In this document: positions 51,319-63,857 of the stretch, piece after piece
Layout of the letters: each line of letters begins with the position of its first letter
Numbering within the stretch: position 1 is the first letter of the stretch
NCBI GenBank assembly: GCA_022316685.1
Contig: JAKJHU010000057.1
Location: 2,170,001-2,234,000, forward strand
Reading direction: 5' to 3'
DNA from: Progne subis subis
Lineage: Eukaryota; Chordata; Aves; Passeriformes; Hirundinidae
DNA length: 64,000 nucleotides
Position numbers and translations under genes: made by a program
The notes under the pieces: model-generated
Database searches by the model: none
Seen by the model: the letters and a program-made list of their open reading frames with translations, nothing else
What the model was told of the DNA's origin: nothing

Positions 51319-54300
51319 AGTCAAGAACTCTAACATTGTGCAATTTCTAAATAGCTAAAACATTTTCCCCAAACTTCCGAGTCCTGCATAGTTTGTATTC
51401 CAAATCTTCTGCAATTTGTATGGGTAGTCTTTTCCTACAGACTTCAATGTAGCTCTTAAAAAGAAGAGGTTGGGCTAAAGCCATTGAGAAATATGTATAT
51501 GGAACTTGATGCATGTTCAATCTAGAGACATAATTTAAAGCATCTGCCACTCAGGATATAACTTACCTACATAAGGCTTTTTTTCCTAACAAAGAGATTT
51601 ACATGTCGTAGTCACTTCCAAATGGCAGAACTACAGCATTTTTCCTCAGCTTCATAAAAAATTGAATTTCAAAATAAAATATTTCACATGCTGTTCAGAT
51701 GCATCAGTAAGTCAAAAAAAGCAAAGCTGAATTACGAGCACACATAAAACTGTAATATTAATGTAGCTCACACTGGTGAGATTTTTAACCAAAAAGCTAG
51801 TAAAAATAGACTATTTTTCTCACTGAACGTTGTGAGAAAAATTCTAGCCAGAATCCAGGTGTGTCTTGTTGTAACTGGATGGCTGATCTTTTTATTCTCA
51901 TATTAGAAAGTTCAGAATATTCATACATGCAAAATCCACCACTAGTTTTTGTTCATAAAGCTGAATATCCAAATGCAGAATTGTTTTCATTCACTCCCTA
52001 GCAAATTTAAACTGGTACATGAAGATTAAGAGTTTAATCATAGCAACTTTGATGACCTGTTCTTGACTTATGCCATGATGGCCTCCAATTTCTATGACTG
52101 CCCTTGAGATGATCTCTGATTTTTGTGTTTAAAGGATACCTAAACCAGAGCCAAACTCTAATTCGGGACTAACTGATGGATGGAGCTTTGAAATGAAGTA
52201 TCTCTGCACCAAGATACACTTGATAATATACCAGATGAAAGACACCTTTTGCATTTAAACTGGCATGAGACTACAGGAGCACCACCAAGAGTGGCTGGTG
52301 GGAGTGACAGAGGCTGAGAAGCCTTAAGTACGAAATCCTCTGTGTCACAAGTGTCATTAAGACACCCCTATGTTTTCTTAATATTAAAGTCTCTCACCTG
52401 CTGGATGTCAGACTCTATGTTCTGACTTGCTTTGCTTCACTCAGCTTTAATCCACTGCCAGAAAGATGAAAAATACTGGCTTATTATGGTATGTCATCCC
52501 CTTGTGGAATATGCTAATTGTGCTGGAAAAATATAGATTTCTGCTTTCTATAATAGCTAATAATTGTACTCTGTATTACATAGGACCTTTATATTGCATA
52601 TAACACTCGCAATTCTCCATTATTTCTGCTGTCCTATATCACTCTGATGAAACAGAATTACCTAGCAGTCTAAATGAGGCTGAGACTGGGACAGTGACCA
52701 AATAACTAGAATTCAAGCAGGCTACTGCCTAACCAATGCTACCAGTGAAACGGAGCTGGCACAATGTCTGACCCCCACTGCTGTGCAGAAATAATGGTAA
52801 TAAATACTGTGGCAGCCTCTGCCTCCAGCCAGCCAAAATAGGCCAGGACCTGTCTGAGAGCAGTGGACCAAGCTGCTGCCCCTCACCTTGCACTGGGCTT
52901 CTGAGAAGAGCAAGCTCCCTCTTCTTATGGGAACATTACCATAGCCAGCCAGAGATGGAAAGGGAGTATGTTAAATGAACCAGGTAACCTGGCATTTGCA
53001 ACCGTCCCAATATTCAATAAGAATAAATAGATTAATAAGATATAAAAGATTGAACAACCATCTGTCTTGGCCCTCAGAAAAATCTGGGGGGTTTTGGGGT
53101 GTGTCAGGCACTGAAGTGTTCAGGGATTGTCATAGCCTTTCAGATAAAGGAGTACGTTGCGCAGGGCAGTCAGCTCAGGCTATGTGTTGTTGTTACTGGT
53201 TTTGCTCTCTCTGCTTTAATTTGACAGAAGTGCCAGCAGCCAGGCCTGTTTATGTGTTTTTCAGGCTGTTGGGTTTGTTTTCTTTACAAGATTCTTTACA
53301 AGAATCCAAGTGCTACTCAGTAAAATTTATGTGAATTCCTCTATAAAATAAATGGCTTCTCCTAATTGGTCTCTTAGGGGTGACTCAAGTTTATCCCTCT
53401 CTTCTGCATTTCTGTGCTGTTTCTGGAATCCTGTCTTAAAGCATAGTCTTTTATGAGAAGGAGCAGTGGCATTTGACACGTAAACATGATAGGAATGGCG
53501 TCTTTCTTCCCTTGTATTAGGCTGGACTATTGGCAAAATAACTGTAATGTAATATTTTGCTTGGAAAACTGGTAGGACTCGTAGGGCAATAACCAAATTT
53601 CAGAATAGCTGAAAAATTCTGGTACTCAGTAATTTTGTATTTGCAGAAAATGTGTTAACAAGTGAAGACAACTTCTTTCCTCTCTTCTTTTAATCAGATT
53701 ATACTCTTTTTCCATTAAGTCACTAGGGTTTTCTGGTTTGTTTTTTCACTTAAGAGGTGTCAGAAAATTCAGTTGATTTCTTTAAGTTATTTTTTTTAAT
53801 TGTTTGATGGAATGAATGGGAGCACTGAATCCCTATCAGTCCAAGACTACAATGTCCATGAAACATTAGAACTGTCACAAGACTCCATCTCTAGTCCCCA
53901 GCTGTATGACTCTGTGGTGTCCCCAAAGTACCACAAAGGCCCTGGAGGTTCTGTAAAATCAACTACAACACTGATTTTCATCAGCCCTGTTTGTTACTGC
54001 CTATGTGTGCAACAACACTTCCAGGACATGGTCCAAGAGGTGAGGACGCTTTGCTACATTTTGGAACTTTCTCTTCTGTATATGTTCATCAGCTCTCTTT
54101 TCCTCACCTTTCTGTAGTACACAAAAGAGCATTCAACTGCTATGACCTGCACAGTACATGGCTTATGAATTACCTTCCTCTTTACAGCAACTGCATCACT
54201 TGAGTGTGTCTTGATTCTACAGGAATGGAGAGGAAAGCCACAAAAGCCATGGGCAAGCAGGATATCTCAAACCAGCTAATGGCAGTGACAGAAAACCCCA

Positions 54301-56160
54301 GTAAAATAAATATCTGCTCAATCACGCCAGTATTTTCATTGGCTGTGTTGAAAAAAAAGCTACAATTCTTTACCCTTAAAGAAAGACACGATGACATGAA
54401 AGTTTTAACAATTAACAAACTACTGAATTAGACAGAAAAGCTGTTAATCTTCTCTAAGAATTAAATTATTTGAGGACTCTGTAATGAAGAATGTTGCTGG
54501 ATGTTCTGGATTCTCAGTGTATACTATGACAAACTTTGATTTCTAGGTTTGTCTGCCTTTTTTTTTACTATAAAGCAAGATTCCAGAAAGCAGTGACAAA
54601 AGACTGAAACCAGGACAACATGGGAAGGAAATGCTCCTTTTGAGAAGACATGTTCTCACATCAGCCATTTTAAAGAGAAAATGAAAAGACCAGGAGAGAG
54701 CATCAGAATTTTGCAGAGAAAGAGAGGACTGATCCTAGTGTATCTGGAACTACCAAGTAAGTTTAAAGACACGTCCAAAAGTTCCCAAACAACCATGATT
54801 CTCCCCAACCAACCTGTCATTTTCAAACCCAAGAAAATATTGCTGCAACCCACAGAGTTATTTAGATACTGTTTCCTTCCACTTTCAACTCCTCACACAA
54901 ATTTCATCACAATTATAGGAGTATATAAAACTGCTGCAAACCAGGTAATCCAGTGGCACTTAATGTTATAGCATTATTAGCTAATTAAATCAAAACTTCT
55001 CACTAAAGGATTTGGTTAAAAATAGTTTGTGAGTTTATGGTTTCCTAGGTTTGCTACCTCCACCTTTTACTCTTTTGCTGTTTAGCTGTAAGCACAGGGG
55101 CTTGATTGCTGGAACTTTTGGGACAGGGAGTGGAAAGGACATGCTTCTGTGAGCCTGCAGAGGGAAAAGGTGCTTTACATGATGTAGACTGTCATGTGCA
55201 GAGATGGGCCAGCTCTCTGATATGAACTCCAGGGAGATATAAAACAGATTCCATTATTAGGTCAGTTACCATTCCTAAGTCTGTGATTTGCCAGGTATTG
55301 CCAATACCAAGCATTTCTTCCTACTCTTAGCTCTACCCACTCCTTGCACTTACTCAGACCATGCTGAAAAATTCTCCTTTTCCCACTTAACACATTTCTG
55401 AATTAGCTCAAAATCTGCTTATGACCTAAGCATTTTAGCACCGCAATTAAAATCACTGTCACCAATACTAGATGGGACTCCTTTAGCCTCCTGAATTGAT
55501 TATTTTCCAACAGATTAAAACCGTCCATTAGGGTAGATTTCATGTGCCAAACTGTCAGTCAGCTTCTGTGACTGTCACACACATCCTCCCACGGCCCGCC
55601 CTTCCTAGCGGCTGCTAAGTCACATTAACATGCTATCAGATCATCACTCTCAGATTTTCACATTTCAGCAGCTGCTACTCTCTTCTTGTTAGTGAGTCTG
55701 CAGAGAAAATCTTTCAGACAAAATGGAACTGAACCCTGTGGTTATTGTGACTGGGAGTATGCAGAACTGAAAGTGCCCGAGGGGAGCCTGCAGGTACCAT
55801 GCACAGGTCTTTCAGAAGAGACATTTGTTATTCAAAATTGCTACCCGTGGGGGGAAAAAAAGCTGATCTCTACTCAAAAAATGCAATAGTTATTTTGTCA
55901 CATTTTTACCACCAAAATTAAGCAGAGGCCAGTGTGAGAGACTCGCTCAGCCTGACATAGTTTTCATCCCACCTTGATGAAGTCACTCATTCCAGGCTTA
56001 CACTTTCGAGCCATGCAGCCTGGTGCACTGCCAAAAATGTTGAGGACAACATTTGTCACTGATGTCTTTCTATTCAGATAATGCAAACTTTGGGTCAGGT
56101 CCTGTAACACTTGATTCTCTAGAAGAGTTAGGTAAGTATAAGATAAAAGCAGTATGTTTG

Positions 56161-56182
56161 TAATACAACTGCAGTTGTATTA
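56161..56182. repeat. 22-bp perfect palindrome around a PstI-like core
   Basis: The arm TAATACAACTG is followed directly by its exact reverse complement, centred on CTGCAG. It is mixed in sequence, so less likely to be simple low complexity than the one at 20837. It lies in the PDE1A last intron. Confidence 0.92.
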
Positions 56183-58305
56183 TCCCGAAGATGGGCCCAT
56201 TTGATTGGCAGCTGGACCTTGGGCGCGTTGTTCTGCATCCCCTTGTGTTGTTATATGACCTCAGGTGAGTGTCCTGAACTGCCTGTGTCCCTTTCTGTTC
56301 ACGATAAACAGAAAACAATGCTACTTTTTTATCCCTGTACCTTTATTTACAATGATATCTACTGAAGAGATTAAAGCACGTAAATCAGCAAGCATGATTA
56401 TTATAGTCCATACCCTTACATTCTGCTAAGAGTACCTGAGCTTGCCAAGCACAAACCAACTTTTTTAGTAACTCTTTGGAACAGTTTTATAAGACAAACT
56501 AAGTATGAATAAAGGAATAAACACTGCATTTTTTAAACATTTAATAATTGTGTTACAATTATATTCTAAGAAGTACACTGTGAAGGGTCTTACACAATAG
56601 TTAAATCTTTCCCAACAAGTTTTGTGTTTCTTAGAGCTTTCTCAGTAGGTCAATAACTTTCAGACCTTAAAATCCACTTAGAACACATTCTCTAATGAAA
56701 GATCCTCTCAGATACTTGTGAACACATTTACTGTCCATTTGCTACAATACGATAATTGCAAACAGCAGCAGCCATCAACAATATGTGCTGAAAAAAGCAA
56801 GGGATGGAATAGTATCTTTATCACTGTGTTGAGTTGAACAGAGACAGATTATCTGGTGGTTGGGGCTTGGAATATTAATTAAACATCAAGGCTTTCAAAT
56901 TAGAATCCCAGATGTTTGATCATTATGGTAATTCCCTGTTAACAGCATTCCCTGGAAGGCCTGAGAAACATTCCTCTAATTCTCCAGTGGTGAAAAGTTG
57001 AAGACCCTTAGGCTACAGAGCACTGAGCTCCTCTGCATCAATTACACAAGACATGGCCTTTTTTGCACATGGAACCATCCTATTTGCTGAGCCTTCTGTT
57101 AAGGAGGCTTTCAAACAGCTGCCCAGGTAGATCAACACTTCCCTTACTAATACAGGCCTTCCAAAAACAAAGCACGCTGCTCCTTGCACAAGCTGCTTGC
57201 TCTGAATCGTCTCAACATTTCAGGGAGAGGGAGTGCCAGCATCTCCAGAGAAGCCTCCCTGTCAGCAACACCATCAGTGAGCATTAGTCTTTTCCTCTGG
57301 ACTGCCTGGCACAGGAGCCAGACCTTGCTAAGGGAGCCCTTGCTCCAGCTGACTGCCTCCCACCAGTGCTATATGTGTACCCTTATCCTGAAAAGGTGGC
57401 ATGAGTTCAGGTCATCCTCAGGAAATTACATGGAATGTTGCTAGTTTCCTTTCTGTATTCCTTGTGCATCTGCAGTACTACATTTTATACAGACAACTTC
57501 TCCTGAGCCTGTGAACTAAACTGGGAACAATATCTGGTGTTTGCAGAGCCCATTGACAAGAATGCAGATGGTTCCTTTAACAGCACAAGCTCTGCTTGTC
57601 ATAGTCAGCTCAGGAAGTGTGGTTGAAGATCTACACTGAGAGGCAGCCTGTTTAGCTACCACAATACGGTCCTCATACGTGTGACCTCCTCACTGCATTC
57701 AGCAATTTGGGACTTGTCATGAATTATCTTGCTAGGAACAATGATAGCACTTCTTTCACCTGGCAGTGATTTATCTCTGACATCTCTTCTCTCAGTACAT
57801 GCTCCTACTAATTTCATACATATGCCCAAAGCAGCCTAAAGGTTTTTCATCAAGCACGGAGTCAGAGAAGGTAGCACGAGATCTAGACAGGATGGGACTA
57901 ATCATCTGAAGTTCAAGGGCTCAGGTTATTCACTTACAAGCTTAGTCAAACTTGGTTAATCTGAAAAGAATATCGAGTGGAAGGGGGATGTATTGCAAAT
58001 TTTTTTATCCTTTACTAGATGCTAATTTTTCACAGCCTAATTAAGGATTTTCAGCCTTTGCAAGGCACAGCTTCAGAGTAGATATAATGGAGCAGTTGAA
58101 GAAGACTCCCTTTTCCATTAAGTGACAAGGATTATGTGCTACCTCAGAAAGCGCTCTATAGAAGGTTATTGTTACTCAACAAAAATCTCTTTTACAGCAG
58201 TCCTTAGGGCCCAAGTATGGACTGAGGATGCAGAAATTCCATTCCGAATCAATAGAAAACATAAGTTCCAAAAAACCTATATAATCCACCTCACAGCTAT
58301 TAATC

Positions 58306-58326
58306 AAAAAAAAAAAAAAAAAAAAA
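58306..58326 (+). repeat. Poly(A) tract, 21 nt
   Basis: An A run followed by ttt and a further A-rich stretch, intronic to PDE1A. Confidence 0.9.
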
Positions 58327-59709
58327 TTTAAAAAAAAATAAACCCACCTTACTATCTGTTTACTAACAAAATATAAATGTGTACTCAAGCGTATTTGCAT
58401 TATTCACAAGGTTTCCTCTACAGGCTAATCGGGCACCCTGAAGGTCTCTATGCAAGCAGCCTCTTTGTGGCAGCAGATTTCTATAAATCCTTTCCTCACA
58501 GAGTGGTTCAAAAAACAGATTCAGCCACAATCACACAGAGACAATATTGTTCATCAGGCTCTGGTCACCAGCTATTTTCACTTACCCATTAGCTTCCCTA
58601 ATGTATGGTTTACTGCAATTCCATAATTCTGTTCAGGAAGTACTTAGACATGCTTCATTACTCAAGTTGATGGAAGAAAAGGAGGTTAAGACAACCACAA
58701 TCTCAACAGAATCCATGGAGCCTTGAACATTAACATCTCTGTCAGAGTACAAAGCATGCCCAGAATTTCCTGGATTTTGCTGGGCATCACATTGATATTG
58801 ACTGCAATCTTACCCAAAATAATTTTTAAATCTCTTGCTGCAAGTAGCTTTATGTTTTCAATGCCTGTCAGCTGTCCAGCAAAACTGGGCTAAATATATC
58901 AGTAATTTACAGGGCACAACAAAGCACTGTGAATGAAGGGGAAACAGCATCCTTTGATAGCACTGTACACCTCCAGAACAACACATCAAAAAGTTGATGC
59001 ACCAGAATCAAACTGGTTAGTTCTATGTAACTGGAAATGGCAAACTCCCAGACAAGTTCTCCATTATTCCACATTGAAGGACTTTTCATGTCACCAGCTC
59101 AGGGCTACTTGATTTCTGCAGGCTGTAGCTAAGTGGCCTTGGGCACTCTGACGGCCTTCTGTTATTACTGAGCACTGCAATTTAGCAGTTATTTCCTTTT
59201 GACCAGCCGTTATTAGTTGGGCAGCACCAAAGGAAGCAATTGGTTTTATAAAGCTTCTCATGAAGAAGGGACAATATTAATGGAATCCTCTCCTCAGATG
59301 CCCCTTCCACCTGACTCTTTCAAACCTTTGTCACAAAATATGTATGGAAGCTCATTCTTAATACCCTCCTAATGAGAATATCCATTTGCAGTTTAGCACT
59401 AAATTAGATTTTATCACTGTTCAGCACTGTATTTCTGTCTTGTCTGACACCTCTTTGGGAAAAAAAGATGTTGATTTGGATGATGCAATGAAAAACAAAG
59501 CTGGCACTGGGTTCCAGGATCTCATTCCCAGCTGTCAGTGTCAGGTCATGTACAGCAAGACCTGCCTCAGCAGTGAAATTCTATGCTGAAATATTCCAGG
59601 TACTACTAGGAAATAACACAGACTGCAGAAGAATATTCCGAAATGGCATTCACATAACCTGGATGGAAGCTATAAGCTCTTTTCAACATTTATCACCCAG
59701 GTGACTGAA

Positions 59710-59713
<4 letters not shown>

Positions 59714-59767
<54 letters not shown>
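59714..59767 (+). repeat. Poly(T) tract, 54 nt
   Basis: The longest homopolymer in the window, an uninterrupted T run (an A run in the PDE1A sense strand). It is likely length-polymorphic and prone to assembly error. Confidence 0.95.
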
Positions 59768-59770
<3 letters not shown>

Positions 59771-60435
59771 GAAAACAAAAGTTTTTGTTTTGAAAAACAG
59801 GTAAGTGTAATTTCAGATAATTTTCAAATATGGCTTACGAACTTATGCTCGATGCAGGTTTGGCTTTATTAACTATCTACTGGCAAATGAAGAGTCACTT
59901 TTGGCTTGCTTGGGCCTAATGCATGCAGTGATTGCCCAGATCTTTAGATCCACTGGGCCATTTAAATAATTGCCTACAGCATAGTCCCAGGAAGCCTCCA
60001 ATACTGAATTTTGTTCCATACAGCTGGGAAAAAAATAGCATTTCTAATAGCAAAGTACAACTTCTATGTTTCTGAAGAAATGTGGCAGCACACACCACTT
60101 TGAATTGTTGATTTTGGTATTTAAAGCAGATGTCAGTATCAGTTACAATTAAAAGTGCAAGAATGCACATTTCTAAACCTCTAAAGATACGCTGTGCAGC
60201 ACAGAGCTTTATTGCATAGGCTGTACTCTCATCCCCTAACCACCTACACCTCTTTAGACCTCTTGGGAGAGTAAAATAGGAGCATCTAAAACAAACATTA
60301 AGACATAAAATATATGAGTACAAGACAACTATGTATTTTTACAGGTCGATAGAAATTAAAAAGTGAAGGTAGGTGAGATCTTAGGGAATAACTTAAACAT
60401 TCCACTTAATAAACATTCTTATTAACATATCATAC

Positions 60436-60620
60436 CTTCTGCTGCTAATTCTTTCCATCTTTCTTTGTTTGTTTGAATGATCTTCATCAGGTTGTCCTTG
60501 AAGCCCCTTAGATCTACAGTTGCTAGAGAATTTTCTGCGTGAGCTCCTCCATCAGCTGTACTTTTAAATCCAGGTCGTCGTTGTGCTTCAGCATTGCTTA
60601 CTGCTCCCAAACTATTTTGG
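60436..60620 (-). CDS. PDE1A: PDE1A exon, C-terminal helix region
   Basis: This is a 185-nt exon with acceptor cccttgtccag and donor gtatga on the minus strand, in phase 2 at entry and phase 1 at exit. The first base completes a serine. It then reads QNSLGAVSNAEAQRRPGFKS, ADGGAHAENSLATVDLRGF and KDNLMKIIQTNKERWKELAA. Mammalian PDE1A has SLAAVDLKSFKNNL, IIQQNKERWKELAA at this place. PDE1B and PDE1C share only the F-x-W or N-K-x-R/K-W-K core. The last part is probably an amphipathic helix. Reading through the donor would add only GMIC before a stop. Confidence 0.94.
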
Positions 60621-62334
60621 CTGGACAAGGGAAAAACAACCCAAATTATAAACACAGTCAGGCAATTCTAACAATACATAAACAGTTCATGTTAATCAAG
60701 TTGCTTTGGAACTAACCTGAAAAAATGGTTTTTACCAGTTTGTCTAAGATACAAGGTATCTTGCTGACCATTTTCCAGGGAATTCTTGAAAAACTGTGGC
60801 AGCTGAAAATACATAATTTGCAATCCACTTCTCAAAAGAATGTTTATGCAGCCATTTTGGAGCAGCTTCTTAGCTGTGTTTTTGAATGGTGAATGGTATC
60901 TTTGGGTCTCACAGGAAAGATATCTGATTGTTATTTTTTGACCCATTTTAAGACATGATGTATATATCAGGTAAGTCTTGCCTGAGCTGAAAATTCTCTT
61001 CAATCAACAAACCTTCAAGTGTAGTCAAAGCAAGATTTAAGTGGCTTTAAAATCCCCTGAATTGAGACTGCAGTTACTTTACATTTACAGGTGAGTAGAA
61101 GTGAAATTATCCATATATGTGTATGGTGGGAAAGGTGGGGAAAAAAGAATGAATGCTCTTTTTTTCTTAGAATTAAAAAAAAAATACCTTTTTCCAATTG
61201 TCCGGGTACTCATGTCTTAATAGGTGTCGTTTACTCAACTTTGCTGCATGGTTTATCTCATTGCTACCACAGACAGATGTTAATATGCATACAAATGGGT
61301 TTCCAGTAATCAGAAAATAATTGCAGTAAACTTCACAGGAAGAGTTAACCATATTTGCCATGTGCTCCAGAGATGCTTGAATGGGATACACTGGAAAGGA
61401 TAAGCCATAATTCTAATGTTTTCCAGGCACCATCCCATGGTATCCACACAGCAGTGTGTGTGCAATTCTCTGGCTCAGACTTTTCTGTATCATGCTGTAG
61501 GCTCTCCAGTCTTCTCATAAGTGTAGCATTTGAATCCATACAAAGAAAAAAAATCCCTTTATCCTCTGCCTCACATGAGGAAGTTTTGCTGGATCACAAG
61601 CCTTTTTTCATTTACCATTTAGTCATAAACATCAACCAAACATGAAGCCTGCAGCTGCTAATCAGTTGCAGCTGCTAATCACTCATTTGTGAAGTATGTA
61701 AACAAACTTGTTATCAGTAATACCTTAGTTTGCACTAAGAACGCCATCATAAATACTTACTTCTAGTAACTTCTACTTGCTTCCAGTAAACAAAATATAG
61801 GAAAGAGCTAGGTTCACTCTTTTGTTACTGAAATCTAACTAATGGCCAGCAAATGAAAAATTGACTTACAGAGTTATCACTTAGTAACCTCAGTGAAAGC
61901 TCAAATTACAGCTTTAAAATGAAATAAAATATGATAACAGATGCAGTATTTGTAAAGGCAGTATCTGATTATCCAACAACGCTTTCAGCAAGGCGTCGCT
62001 CAGATTACACTGTCCGTAGGTACTTTGCCTTATAGGTACAGGAATTTCAATAGCCTATCGCAAACATTATTTTAAAAATTGGAGAAATAAATTTCATGTT
62101 TTGTACGTGTTTATTCTGATCATTATTGGGGTTTTGCCTTTTTGCATGTACAATTGTTCAGTCAATGGGGTAAAATAGCCCATTGCAAATACAAGGCAGC
62201 CCCACAGGGTGGCAATACTGCACAGCTGTTCGTTACCTCCCAGCTTCAAATAACCGAGGTAACTCTGAGAATCACATCATTATGACTATTGTGGGAGCTT
62301 ATTTTAGTTCAATAACAAAGCAGTGTATTCATAC
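60621..62334 (-). other. PDE1A intron, 1714 bp
   Basis: A complete GT-AG intron between the frameshifted exon and the helix exon. It holds a short direct duplication of gcagctgctaatca near 61651-61682 and nothing else of note. Confidence 0.85.
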
Positions 62335-62456
62335 CTGGGGGTCCCAAAGGCAGGACTTTCAGATTTTGTGGCTTCCTCTATAAGAGGCATTACAATTTTC
62401 TCCATTGAATCAGGTAAGAAGAGAAAATGTTGGTTCTACTATGAAATCAATGAATC
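62335..62456 (-). CDS. PDE1A: PDE1A exon with one-base insertion (frameshift)
   Basis: This exon has acceptor tttcttctttag and donor gtatga on the minus strand. It starts in phase with the upstream exon as G-FIDFIVEPTFSLLT, which carries the hydrophobic-clamp Phe after SQIG that stacks on the nucleotide. It then hits TGA at 62410-62412. One extra base in the GG pair at 62413-62414 (CC on the minus strand) explains this. With the register shifted by one, the exon continues DSMEKIVMPLIEEATKSES and on to AFGTP, matching PDE1A, and ends in the phase the next exon needs. The observed length is 122 nt, where 121 is expected. An assembly error or allelic indel is more likely than a dead gene. Confidence 0.9.
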
Positions 62457-63686
62457 CTAAAGAAGAAAAATATAGAAAATCAGGTTTTACATGTCCACAA
62501 GTCTCAAATCTAAAAATTAATACTTGCTATTGAGCTGACTTTTTAACTGTAGTCCCAATTCAATATACAAGATACCACCAGTATAGTCGTAAAGGAAAAA
62601 AGCACAATTGAAACAAAAAAACCACCTGAAGCTATATAGATATAAGTAGATAATAATAATTAAAGCTTTTAATTCTTTTTTTCTTGTAAATTTTATGCAC
62701 TGCAGAACACACCTACCATTTGAAACTAGAATTAATTACTGAATAGAAGGGAAGCTACTGTTGAGCCAGAGTGCTACAAGTCATGCTGTCTCCTTTACCA
62801 TTCGGAGCTTCTTGCCAAGGAGTTAATATTTCAAATTGCTGTTTATTATTCTGTGGAGGTAAAGTGTTATTTCACAGTGTGTAGGAGGGTTCTGTCAAAC
62901 CAGTGAAGAGAACAAGTAATATCCTTAGGAGACAGCATTCATCCCACAGTTCTGAGATGTCAGCTCTGAACAATGTCTTTTACATTCTAAAGTGCTCATC
63001 ACAGTATGGAATGACACAGTGAGAGAATGAAGCATTATTCTCTACTGAGCACTTAACAGAAAAAAATATGTTAAAACATGAGCTAGCAATGAATTTACAG
63101 ATGTCTTCACGCTCTAACCATGCGACACAGTATGAAGGTGAGCAACAGGGCTTCAGTCTAGGATCCAGCTTCCCTTCCCCAGTAGAGATGATGTTCAAGC
63201 ATCCCAGTGAAATGGAATAAGGGATAGGTAAATTGACAGAATGCAGTGGTCCTTGGCAACCCAGGGAGGCTTGACCCTCTGTAGTTTGACCCTGAGACAC
63301 TGACAGGCTTACTTGCAGTCCAGAGAGCTGATTTATTAATTAGCTTTAAGTTGAGATGTATCTACAAATTGGTACTTTCAGATTATGATAGAGACAGACC
63401 TGTGAGTTCTTGAGCAAGAGATAAGCAGTTTGAGGACATGATCTGACTAAAGCACGTACAGTAGAAGCTGGGCTCATGTCCAGTACCTTGGTTAATCCCC
63501 CTCCTACCCCTCCTTCCCATATGGTGAAATGACATCATGTTCTTTTGAGACCAGCACCATTCCGCTGTAAAAGCACACAAGTTTGATGAACAGATAGGTG
63601 CAAAGAAACACCTTCCATATAATGAATTTGAAATTCAAAATGGGTAAATGAAATGTCTTTGTAAATTTACATGCTCCTACACAGAC

Positions 63687-63722
<36 letters not shown>

Positions 63723-63775
63723 AAGAAAAAAAAGAACCAAAAAAAACCACCAAAACCACCACCGTTTGTCATTAC
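62457..63775 (-). other. PDE1A intron, 1319 bp
   Basis: A complete GT-AG intron on the minus strand. An A-rich tract at 63687-63737 lies only about 40 bp from the upstream exon. No other feature was seen. Confidence 0.85.
63687..63737 (+). repeat. A-rich tract with scattered G
   Basis: Runs of A are broken by single G (aaaaagaaaa-type) close to the PDE1A exon at 63776. On the minus strand it is a pyrimidine-rich T/C tract just inside the intron after the donor. Confidence 0.9.
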
Positions 63776-63857
63776 CTATTTGAGACTGAGCTACCAAAGT
63801 GGACTTGCGGTCACAAAGCGGGGAAAATTGAAGACCTAAAGCAGCCTCCTTGTCTCC
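63776..63857 (-). CDS. PDE1A: PDE1A exon, end of catalytic domain with invariant Gln
   Basis: This is an 82-nt exon with acceptor tgttgtttacag and donor gtaatg on the minus strand. It reads GDKEAALGLQFSPLCDRKST then LVAQSQI and leaves one base for the next codon. The near-identical mammalian PDE1A stretch is GDKEAELGLPFSPLCDRKST. The Gln of SQI (codon at 63780-63782) corresponds to the invariant purine-contacting glutamine of class I phosphodiesterases. The exon sits next to an A-rich tract in the following intron. An exon for the preceding segment must lie beyond 64000. Confidence 0.95.

Larger units (their letters stand above)
49973..60435 (-). other. PDE1A last intron, 10.5 kb
   Basis: This is a complete GT-AG intron on the minus strand. 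It holds T or A runs at 51302-51318, 58306-58326 and 59714-59767, and a perfect 22-bp palindrome at 56161-56182. The open frames within it (for example 53800-54117 and 54681-54971 on the plus strand) lack family resemblance or splice context. No nested gene was recognised. Confidence 0.85.

Noticed and set aside
60430..60436. Alternative PDE1A end by reading through the donor at 60436
   Set aside because: It would add only four residues before a stop. The donor is good and the downstream exon is in phase, so splicing is the better model.
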